14,402 bases of DNA from NCBI GenBank assembly GCA_002308275.1, contig DBWF01000050.1, positions 1 through 14,402 on the forward strand. The letters run 5' to 3'. This stretch comes from Caryophanales bacterium UBA1245 (GTDB lineage Bacteria; Bacillota_I; Bacilli_A; ML615J-28; CAG-313). The first letter of the stretch is position 1, and the number at the start of each line of letters is the position of its first letter. Positions 1 to 8,300 of this stretch are shown piece after piece. The notes below the pieces were generated by a model. That model saw only the letters and a list, made by a program, of their open reading frames with translations. It searched no databases and was not told the origin of the DNA. The translations under genes were made by a program, and so were the position numbers.

Positions 1-34
1 CCCTAGGGTGAGAATTTTTTATAAGGAGGATCCA

Positions 35-610
35 ATGCTAATTGTTAGTAGTGAATACCTAACTAGTGCGGTTAAAGAGAATCAATATCCAAATCCTTCG
101 ATGCCACAATTTTTACTACTTGGACGCTCAAATGTCGGCAAAAGTAGTTTCATTAATACTATTAGTGGCCGTAAGAATTTAGCTTATGTTTCTAGTAAAC
201 CAGGTAAGACAATTACTTTAAACTTTTATTTATTTAATAATGCATTTATGTTTGTGGATGCTCCAGGTTATGGCTATGCGAAAAGAGGAAAAGAGAATCG
301 CATTGATTATGGTCAGATGCTAGAAGACTATTTTAGAGCCAAAGTCAATTGTAAATCAATTCTTTTAATTATCGATAGTTTAGTAGGTCCAACTGAAGAT
401 GATTTACTGATGTTTGATTATCTTAAACATTTCCAATTACCATTTTTAATTATTGCTACTAAACTCGATAAAGTTAATAAATCAGTTCAAAAGCAAACGA
501 TTGCTAAATTACAGCAGTCATTTGGCGATTATCAAGTCATCGGCTTTTCATCAACTATGAAAACCGGCTTAAATGATATTGAAGATTTTATTAAACAATT
601 TATTGCTTAA
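35..610 (+). CDS. engB: Ribosome biogenesis GTP-binding protein EngB/YsxC
   Basis: TRAFAC-class GTPase that assists assembly of the large ribosomal subunit in the cytoplasm (family knowledge for YsxC/YihA). The 191-residue product has all the G motifs in order: G1 GRSNVGKS near residues 30-37, the switch I threonine in PGKT, G3 DAPGYGYA, G4 TKLDK and a G5-like SST. GRSNVGKS and DAPGYG are hallmarks of EngB rather than of Era or Der. Length is normal for the family (about 190-200 aa). I chose the ATG at 35 because AAGGAGG at 23-29 lies 5 bases upstream; a GTG at 8 in the same frame has no comparable ribosome-binding site. The next gene starts 13 bases after the stop, so the two are probably co-transcribed. 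The upstream gene and promoter lie outside the window; in Bacillus the neighbour is lon, but nothing here identifies it. Confidence 0.96.
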   Translation: MLIVSSEYLTSAVKENQYPNPSMPQFLLLGRSNVGKSSFINTISGRKNLAYVSSKPGKTITLNFYLFNNAFMFVDAPGYGYAKRGKENRIDYGQMLEDYFRAKVNCKSILLIIDSLVGPTEDDLLMFDYLKHFQLPFLIIATKLDKVNKSVQKQTIAKLQQSFGDYQVIGFSSTMKTGLNDIEDFIKQFIA

Positions 611-623
611 AAAGGAGATTTTT

Positions 624-1391
624 ATGTCAGAAGAAAAAAGAAATGAAGAAGTAGTTGTTGAAGCTAGTAACAAGACCGCAACTTTTTTAACTAGTATTTG
701 GGGATTGATCCTTTGTATCCTAATTAGTCTTAATGCCTTTTTGATTTTATCAAGTAATATTCGTCATGCAATGATTACTTGTTTATTCTTTGGCGTTATT
801 ATGGAAGTTTTCCTAGTTCTTGGCGTTTGGCTTTCTTATTTTAAGCTTAAAAAGCAACCAAGTGTTAGTAAACCACTAGGGCTTATTAATATTGGAATTA
901 TTATTTATTTTGCAGTTAGCGTTTTAACTTGTTTCTATTTATTAGGCTATTTAATTTACTTTACAATTTATCTAAAAGACCATACACTTGATCAACTTAT
1001 CTACCGTCCATTTATTATTGCGATGGTTGTTGTGGTTTTACTTATTGTTTTAGAAGCCTTAATCTTCTTAGTATTTGATAAGTTTGTTAAAAATGTAAAG
1101 GGATTAGTTGATGGTAGTGAACAAAACCTTAAAACTAATAAGTATTGTTTAGTCGCTTGCTTAGGATTAAAAGCAGTTATTGGTTTTGTGATTTACATTT
1201 TACCATTAATTTTAATTCCACGCCTTCACAAGTTCTTAGAAGTAAGAGATACAACTGGTCAAATTAATGGGTTTATTGATCTTTACCACTTTACCGCTTT
1301 TAATTATGCTAGTGGTATTTGTAATATTTTATTATTTGGTTATTTAATTTTTGTTGTTATTAAATTCTATAAAGTTTTAAATGAAAAATAG
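624..1391 (+). CDS. Six-pass integral membrane protein, function unknown
   Basis: I do not recognise this 255-residue protein. It begins with an acidic, lysine-rich cytosolic-looking stretch (about residues 1-18). Six hydrophobic segments follow at roughly residues 20-44, 49-73, 87-116, 130-153, 175-199 and 227-249; the third is long and may hold a kink. A charged loop (about 153-174, rich in Lys, Asp and Asn) separates segments 4 and 5, and a loop of about 28 residues separates 5 and 6. No catalytic or nucleotide-binding motif is visible, and no signal peptide or lipobox. The ATG at 624 is chosen because AAAGGAGA at about 610-617 sits at good spacing; an in-frame ATG at 573 lies inside engB without such a site. 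It follows engB closely and is probably read from the same transcript. No convincing terminator follows the stop. A small transporter or membrane accessory protein is possible, but nothing decides it. Confidence 0.8.
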   Translation: MSEEKRNEEVVVEASNKTATFLTSIWGLILCILISLNAFLILSSNIRHAMITCLFFGVIMEVFLVLGVWLSYFKLKKQPSVSKPLGLINIGIIIYFAVSVLTCFYLLGYLIYFTIYLKDHTLDQLIYRPFIIAMVVVVLLIVLEALIFLVFDKFVKNVKGLVDGSEQNLKTNKYCLVACLGLKAVIGFVIYILPLILIPRLHKFLEVRDTTGQINGFIDLYHFTAFNYASGICNILLFGYLIFVVIKFYKVLNEK

Positions 1392-1424
1392 GCTTTTTGC
1401 CAATAAAATATATTTGTTGTTTCT

Positions 1425-1453
1425 TTGACAAAATTGAAGTTTTTTGGTAAAAT
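1425..1453 (+). promoter_or_regulatory. Strong vegetative sigma-factor promoter for yceD-rpmF
   Basis: A perfect -35 TTGACA (1425-1430) is followed by a 17-base spacer and a -10 TAAAAT (1448-1453). Transcription would start near 1460, giving a leader of only about 14 bases that consists almost entirely of the ribosome-binding site AGGAG (1463-1467) before the ATG at 1474. This fits constitutive, strong expression of a ribosomal protein gene. Confidence 0.85.
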
Positions 1454-1473
1454 ATATCAGTCAGGAGTTTCAT

Positions 1474-1929
1474 ATGAAGTTTTCCGTACAACAACTACAA
1501 AAAATCAATGCGTCACCTCAAAAAGTGCATGAACAAATTGATTATCGCGATTTTCTTGATGGACTGTCTAGTTCAGATATTATAGATATCGCTTTAGTAG
1601 ATGTCGATATTTCCATTTCTAAATTAGATATGAATACTTTCCAATTTGATTATGTGATTCATGCTGATTTGGGATTAGCTTGTGCTCTTACCTTAGAAAG
1701 AGTCCCTTATGTGATGGATCTCAATGTTTCTGAAACGTATAGCACAGAAGCGGATGATGATGATATTTATCCGATTGAAGGAAATACCATCGATACTAAA
1801 GAAATCGTTTGGAGTCAAATATTAATGAATATTCCCATTCGAGTTGTACGCGATGATGCTTATGAAATACTCAAACAACGCAATATTGTATTAGGCGAAA
1901 TGCCCAATGAAAATGAAGAAAAGGAGTGA
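1474..1929 (+). CDS. YceD/YlbN family protein (DUF177)
   Basis: DUF177 proteins are encoded directly upstream of rpmF in most bacteria and are linked to 23S rRNA or large-subunit maturation (family knowledge; the exact role is unsettled in Firmicutes). The 151-residue product has the expected features: an N-terminal MKFSVQQLQK segment, a central strand-rich region with the family's conserved cysteine in a LACALTLERVPY stretch (about residues 68-79), and an acidic Asp/Glu cluster (about residues 91-95). The second cysteine of the proteobacterial CxRC form is absent, as I recall it being in Bacillus-type YlbN. I start at ATG 1474, preceded by AGGAG at 1463-1467. An in-frame TTG at 1444 lies in the promoter spacer and cannot be on the transcript. 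Its last codons carry the AAGGAG ribosome-binding site (1921-1926) of rpmF, which begins 6 bases after the stop, so the two are translationally close. Confidence 0.88.
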   Translation: MKFSVQQLQKINASPQKVHEQIDYRDFLDGLSSSDIIDIALVDVDISISKLDMNTFQFDYVIHADLGLACALTLERVPYVMDLNVSETYSTEADDDDIYPIEGNTIDTKEIVWSQILMNIPIRVVRDDAYEILKQRNIVLGEMPNENEEKE

Positions 1930-1935
1930 ATGTAG

Positions 1936-2133
1936 ATGGGAGCTATTGCTCAACAAAGACGTGTTTCTAAAACTCGTAAATTAAAAAGACGCACTCATTA
2001 TAAACTAGACATGCCTGGTATGGTTGTATGTTCTAACTGCGGTGAATACAAATTAGCACACCGTGTTTGCCCTGTTTGTGGTTATTATAATGGCCGTCAA
2101 GTAAAAGAGATCAAACAAAAAGAAGAAGAATAA
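1936..2133 (+). CDS. rpmF: Large-subunit ribosomal protein bL32
   Basis: Structural protein of the 50S subunit. The 65-residue product shows the L32 core: a basic N-terminus with SKTRKLKRRTHYKL, then PGM, then a four-cysteine zinc ribbon (C32-x2-C35 and C45-x2-C48) framing the NCGEYKLAHRVC stretch that is nearly invariant in L32. All four zinc ligands are present, so this is the zinc-binding paralogue type. The first residues (MGAIAQQRR) differ from the usual MAVPxRR start, and the C-terminus has an extra Lys/Glu-rich tail. The ribosome-binding site AAGGAG lies in the end of the yceD-like gene, 9 bases from the ATG. An intrinsic terminator follows 14 bases after the stop, so yceD-rpmF is a two-gene transcription unit. 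Confidence 0.97.
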   Translation: MGAIAQQRRVSKTRKLKRRTHYKLDMPGMVVCSNCGEYKLAHRVCPVCGYYNGRQVKEIKQKEEE

Positions 2134-2147
2134 TTGATCACAACAAG

Positions 2148-2171
2148 ACCCTTCAAAATGAAGGGTTTTTT
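2148..2171 (+). terminator. Intrinsic terminator after rpmF
   Basis: Perfect 7-bp stem ACCCTTC (2148-2154) / GAAGGGT (2160-2166) with a five-base AAAAT loop, followed directly by a run of T (2166-2171). It isolates the ribosomal unit from the lipoprotein gene downstream. Confidence 0.93.
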
Positions 2172-2230
2172 GTTTGCTTTGCTAGGAAATTATTATATAG
2201 TAAAAATATTGACTATAATATGAAAATAAA

Positions 2231-2252
2231 ATGAAAGTGAAAACGTTTTACA
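2231..2252 (+). promoter_or_regulatory. cre-like palindromic operator upstream of the giant lipoprotein gene
   Basis: TGAAAACGTTTTACA (2238-2252) contains the perfect 10-base palindrome AAAACGTTTT centred between 2244 and 2245. It matches the first 12 of 14 positions of the classical cre consensus TGWAANCGNTNWCA, and a CG at the dyad centre is typical of LacI-family operators. Its centre lies 38.5 bases before the start of the -10 box, so near -50 relative to transcription start. In CcpA systems a site upstream of the -35 is usually activating, while overlap or a downstream site represses. Which regulator binds here is not shown by the sequence. Confidence 0.6.
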
Positions 2253-2258
2253 AATTAG

Positions 2259-2288
2259 TTGTCAAATTGACTTTTTTCGTGCTATAAT
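2259..2288 (+). promoter_or_regulatory. Promoter of the giant lipoprotein gene (extended -10)
   Basis: The -10 is a perfect TATAAT (2283-2288) preceded by TGC, giving an extended -10 TGnTATAAT. The best -35 is TTGTCA (2259-2264) with an 18-base spacer. A TTGACT at 2267-2272 is closer to consensus but only 10 bases from the -10, so it is not usable. The leader is about 40 bases and carries AGGAGGT at 2322-2328, 5 bases before the ATG. Confidence 0.78.
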
Positions 2289-2333
2289 ACACCAGTAGAA
2301 GATACAGTTTAAAGTAAAAATAGGAGGTCTATT

Positions 2334-5300
2334 ATGAATTTACTTAAACGCTATATTATGGGTTTAGGTATCATAATCTTGGGTGTTTTAGCACTTACTG
2401 GTTGTGATTTTAAAGCCCATAACGCTGAGATGAGTATCGAAGCGGAAAAGGTTATGTATGTCGGTGCTGAATACGACTTCACAATCGCTCTAACCGAAGG
2501 GTCATTTAGTGAAGTTGAATGGTCAATCGACAATACAGAAGTTGCTAAAATTGAAGGAAATAAAATTGTTCCTTTAAAAGAAGGTTCTTTCAATTTAGTA
2601 GCTAAGATGGGAAAGAATACGGATGTTATTCACATCAATGTTTACATTCCTGCTGTTTATCAAATTACTTATGTATTAGATGGTGGTGAAGGTGAAGATT
2701 TATTAAAAGAATTCGACCGTATTACTGTTGATGCACCTGTTGGTGTTCCTACTAAACTAGGTTATGAATTCTTGGGATTCTATGACAACCCTGAATTTGA
2801 AGGCCAAGCAATTAGTTCAGTTAGTGGATCACTAAAGGGTGATATTACCCTATATGCAAAATGGAATTTATTAACTATTGCTATGCAATATGAACTTGCT
2901 GGTGGACAATGTGCAGAATTACCTGCAACTAGAACTGTATTAGATGAAGAATTCGTTCTACCACAAGTTGAAAAAGATGGTTATGAATTCGGTGGATGGT
3001 ATGATAATGCTGAATTTAGTGGAGAGGCGATTACTTCACTTAATGCTGCAAATATCATGACTAATAAATTATATGCTAAATTAACTGCTCTTTCATATGC
3101 TCTAAGCTATGAATTAAATGGCGGTGAAAATGGTGATAATCCAGAAAGCTATACTATAGAAGATGAAATTACATTAGCTAATCCAACAAAAGAAGGCTAT
3201 CAATTCGATGGCTGGATGCTAGGTAATGAAATTGTAGCTAAGATTGAAAAAGGTTCAATGGGTGATAAGACTTTAGTTGCTACTTGGTCTGTTATTGATT
3301 ATCCAATTGCCTTTGAATTAAATGGTGGTACAACTGAAGTTGCTTTACCTACATCTAGAACAATCGAAAGCGCAGAATTCGTTCTTCCAGAATTATTCCT
3401 TGACAATTATTCATTTGAAGGTTGGTATGCTAGTGCTGACTTTAGTGGTGAAAAGGTTGTTAAACTTGATAGTTCTAACCTAAGTATCACTAAATTATAT
3501 GCTAAGTTCATCAGTGTTAAAGTTGCCTTCATCGGCGAAGTTGGCTATGCTTCAATTGGTGAAGCTCTTGCTGCGGCTGCAGATGGCGATACAATTACAA
3601 TTCTTGCTGGTGAATACGAAGAAACTTTAACTATCGAAAAAGGTGTTACTCTTGCTGGTCCTAATGCGGCTAAGTTAGGTAAAGAAGAACGGGAAGCTGA
3701 AGCTATTATCAAAGCTCCATTAACAATTGCTGCTGCTGGCGTTACTTTAAAAGGCTTACGTTTTGAAGGTACTGGTACAATTACTGTTAATGCTGATGGT
3801 GCAACAATTGAAAATTGTCACGTTCAAGCAACGGCAATCAATCCAGGTGCTAATAACCGTAAAGGTATGATCATCAGTAACGTATCAATTAAAGACCTTA
3901 CAATTAGAGGTAACTATCTATATTGTGGTGCTTACCTACAAGGTCCTATTGATCTATGTGGTCTTGCATCTAACGTTGTAATCGATAATAACGTCTTCAC
4001 AAATGGTGTGACTGCCAATAACAATGTTAATGAAGGTTTACTACTTTACAATGCGGCTGGCGAATTGACAATCACTAACAATGATTTCTTATTCCCTACT
4101 GATAACTGGGCTATCCTAGTATATGGTTCAACTCTTGCTCACGTATTAGTACAAGATAACGTCATTAATACAGCTAATGGTGTTGATCATACATCTGGTA
4201 TCGCAGTTTACAATACACCTGCTACTTGTGTAATGGATTTCATCCATAATAAATTCTACTCAACTACAGGTACAACATTCAGATTTACTGGTGGTAAAGC
4301 TGGTACAACAATTAATTTCTATTACAATTACTTTGATGCTGCTTCACCAGTTAAATTCAATTGCTTAGCAACAGCTGTTGTTAACTTTGAAGGTGATTGC
4401 TATGGTACAGCAATTAATACTGCTACTAACCTTACACCTACCGATTATGTTGAATATGCTTCATATAATCTTGAAACTATGGAAGCTGCTTATCTTGCAT
4501 GGTTACATCCAACAATTTCATACGATCTAGCTGAAGGTGCTTGGGGCGAAGTTGAAGGTCAAACAGAATTAACACATGGTGTTACTTATGTATTACCTAA
4601 CCCTGTTCGTGAAGGTTACACATTCCTTGGTTGGTATGAAGGTGAAGAACTTGTTACTGAATGCTTAAATAGAAGTTACGTTCTTGTAGCAAGATGGGAA
4701 AAATTCTATCCTGTTAAGATTGCGGATCAAGGTTACGACACAATCGAAGAAGCTCTTGCTGCTGCTGTTGATGGTGATGTAATCGTAATTAGTGCTGGTA
4801 CTTATGATTTTGCAAGTCCAATTGCTAAATCAGTTACTTTACTTGGTGCAGGACAAGATGTAACAACATTAAATGTTGCAAAAGAAGCTGTAACAATTAA
4901 AGGTAGCGTTAAATTCCAAAGCTTAACACTTGTTGGTATTGGTGCTACATCATCTGGTGTATACTTCCAAGCTCTACCTGGTGCAACTAAGCTTTCATTT
5001 GAAGACTGCCATATTACAAAGATGAATACGTTCACTAGAGCGTTCGAATCTGGTACAACTGGCATGCAGTTCGAATACATTGATAATAATTTTGATCTAA
5101 TTGGTCAATTCATTTTATGGACTAAACCTGAAGCAGGTGTTGATACTGTTACATTTACTGGTAACTATGTTAAGACTTCAACTTGCTTAGGTATTACAAG
5201 TTCATTATCATCATTAATCCGTGTAAGAAGTAATGGTACTGTTGCTCATATCTATGACAACGTCTTTGATGGACCATTTATTTCTGGTGATGGTATTTGT

Positions 5301-8300
5301 GAAAATGGTGGTACTGATAATGTCTTTGAAGTTCGTTTCAATACATTTATCAATCTTAACAAGTATGTTCATAACAATGGTGGTAAACCAATTGTCTTCA
5401 ATAATAACTTATATCTTGATGCTGACGGTGCTGCGTTAGCTGCTGCTCCAGCTGCTCTAACTGGTGTTGCGGGCGTAATCGGTGATGAAGTTGTTTATGC
5501 AACTGAAGAAGAACGCGCTGCTGCATACCTTGCATTCTTAAGTGGACCTACTATTTATACAATCAGTTATGATTTAGCTGGTGGTGCTTGGGGCGAAGTT
5601 AGTGGTATTACTGAACTTGAAGCTGGTGTAGAATATACTTTACCAGAACCTACTAAAGAAGGTGCTACTTTCTTAGGTTGGTATGAAGGTGAAACTAAGG
5701 TTGAAGTATGTGCTGATAAATCTTATATCTTAGTTGCTAAGTGGGAAGAAATCGGTGCTGTTAAACCTATTACAATCGGTGATCAAGGATTTAATACCAT
5801 CGCTGAAGCTCTTGCTGCAGCTGTTGATGGTGATGTCATTGAACTTGCTGAAGGCACATTTGAATTTAATTCAATTATCACTAAATCAGTTTCATTCAAA
5901 GGTGCTGGTCAAGACAAGTCAATTATTGAATTCACACAAGCTGATAACTATGATGGCTTACAAGCTGCTAACATCAGTTTTGAAAGCTTAACATTAAAAG
6001 GACGTAGTGCTAATGGTAGTGGTACTTACTTTGAAATTAAACCTGCTGTTAAGAAGTTCAGTGTTAAAGATTGTCATGTAACAATGATGAACTCATTTGT
6101 TAAAGCACACTATGCAACTACTGATCTTGAAATTGAATTTGTAGGCAATAACTTCGACAATATTGGTCAATTCATTTTATGGACTAAAGTAGAAGCTGGT
6201 ATTTCTAGTATTACATTTACCGATAACTATGTTCAATATTCATCATGCTTAGGTATTGAAAATGGTGCTTCATCATTACTACGTGTAAGAAGTAATAATG
6301 TCGTTGTTCACATTTATCACAATGTCTTTGAAGGCGCTGCTTCAAATGGTGATGGTATTTGTGAAAATGGTGCTGCTAATAATGAATTTGAAGTACGTTT
6401 CAATACATTCAAGAATGTTAATAGATTCGTTCATAATAATGGCGGTAATGCTATTATCTTCAATAATAACTTATATCTTGATGCAGAAGGTGCTGCTTTA
6501 GCATCAACTCCAGCTGCAGTAAGTGGTATCGCTGGTGTGGTAGCTGATGAAGTATTATATGCAACACAAGAAGAACTTGAAGCTGCTTACCTTGCTTTCT
6601 TAAATGGTGGAGCAGTTGAACCAGAAAACTTTACAATCAGTTATGATCTAGCTGGTGGTGCATGGGGCGAAGTTGCGGGTGCTACTGAACTTGCAGCTGA
6701 TGCACAGTACACACTTCCTAACCCTGTTCGCGAAGGTTATACTTTCTTAGGATGGTATGAAGGCGAAACTAAAGTTGAAGTATGTCAAGGTCGTGACTAT
6801 CAATTAGTTGCTCAATGGGAAGAAATCGTTGTTGTTACTTACCCAGTTATGATTGGTGAACAAGGTTATGAAACAATCGCTGCTGCACTTGCTGCAGCTG
6901 TTGATGGTGATGTAATCGTTGTTGCTGATGGCGAATATGCTGAGACTTTAACGATTAGTAAAGAAGTAACAATTCAAGGTACTCACCACGATAGCGTATT
7001 AGAAAATGCTGCTGTTATTAAAGGTGTATTAACTATTGCAGCTGATAATGTTACATTAAAAGATTTAGCATTTACTGGTGCTGCAAGAGTTAAATCAACA
7101 ACTAATGATGGTTTAACATTTATCTATAACTATGTTCATGATACTGATAAGACTACTATTTCATGGGTTGAAACATCAATTTTCACACTTGGTTTCTTAA
7201 ATGTTGCTGCAACAAATGATGATCAAGCTGAAAACTTCGTAATTAGCTATAACGTCTTTGATAAAGTACAAGACAGTGCCGTATCACTTGGTCGTGTAGA
7301 TAATGCTCTTGTTTCACATAATGAATTTACTGATTTCTTATATGAAGCCATTCGTATTGATGGTGGTTATAATGATGGCAATATCATCATTACTAATAAC
7401 TTAATTAAACAAACTGAAAATGCTGGCTATATGGGTATCTTTATGCGCTCATATGGTGGACATCAAGGTTTAGAATATCCAATTATTTATATTGCTGGTA
7501 ACCAAATTGAAAATGTTGGTTATGCTTCAACATCTGCTAATTTCTGCGGTGCAATTGGCTTACGTAACTATCAAGAATATGGTGTAACAATCATTATTCG
7601 TGATAATGATATTATCAATTGTAAGAATACAATTCGCCTAAGAAATAATGCAACAGCTGCAAACCATGCTGCATATGCTTGGAGTGCTGTAATTGAACAT
7701 AACAATATTTTAGGTATGCCACAATCTTACTTATACAATTGTAAGACTGGTTCTGATGGTGATTCAACTAACCCTCAAAAGGCTATTATCGGCGCAAACT
7801 TCTATGGTGATGTTGCTGGTAATAAAGTAGAAGTTGCAGAAGGCTTAATTAAAGACTATGCTGCTCTTGCTGCTGGTGCTGATCAACCATTTGAACATGG
7901 TGTAGTAGCTGATGAAATCATCTTCGTTGTTACAGTTATCGATGGTGAAGAAGAACATCGTTATGCTGTTGAAGCTTTCGGTGATTTTGAAGCTCCAGCT
8001 CTTACAAAACTTGGCTTTGATTTTGTAGGCTTATATACTAATCCTAACTTCTCAGGTGAAGCTATTCTTGTATTAGAAGAAGTTAAAAATGATGCAAAAC
8101 TTTATGCTAAATTTGAACAATCAGTTTATGAAATTACTTATGAATTAAATGGTGGTTCATTTGTAGAAGGTGCTGAAGTTGTTGCAAGTGGTATCTATGG
8201 ACAAGAAGTTGTTCTTCCAACTGCTGAAAAAGAAGGTATGGAATTTACTGGTTGGGTACTTGAAGGCTCATCTGAAGTAATTACATCAATTACATTAGAA

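Larger units (their letters stand above)
2184..2350 (+). repeat. Upstream region shared with the second lipoprotein gene (copy 1)
   Basis: This stretch aligns with 11959-12116. From AGGAAAT (2184) to the end of the -10 box (2288) the two copies are collinear with no net length difference: every landmark is offset by exactly 9775 bases. The best matched parts are ATATGAAAA (2218-2226), the palindrome block 2231-2250 (19 of 20 bases identical), the TGnTATAAT box, TTAAAGTAAAA, the ribosome-binding site AGGAGGTCTA and the first 17 coding bases. Duplication of a whole gene with its promoter is the simplest explanation. Confidence 0.85.

Noticed and set aside
1..8. CCCTAGGG palindrome at the left edge
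   Set aside because: It is only eight bases with no repeat or context; chance or the tail of an upstream gene is sufficient.
8..34. GTG at position 8 as an earlier start for engB
   Set aside because: The ATG at 35 has AAGGAGG at ideal spacing and gives the normal EngB N-terminus; the GTG would put that ribosome-binding site inside the coding region.
1391..1402. Possible terminator GGCTTTTTGCC after the membrane-protein gene
   Set aside because: The stem is only about 3 bp with the T run inside the loop, which does not resemble an intrinsic terminator.
1444..1473. TTG at 1444 as the start of the yceD-like gene
   Set aside because: It lies in the promoter spacer upstream of the predicted transcription start and has no ribosome-binding site.
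2209..2219. TTGACT and TATAAT at 2209-2219 as a second promoter
   Set aside because: The elements overlap or abut with no spacer, no good -35 is found 17 bases upstream of this TATAAT, and the motif is not conserved in the paralogous region.
5233..6501. Two similar short forward reading frames (5233-5439 and 6298-6501)
   Set aside because: They are out-of-frame shadows of the tandemly duplicated beta-helices; their resemblance only reflects the DNA repeat.
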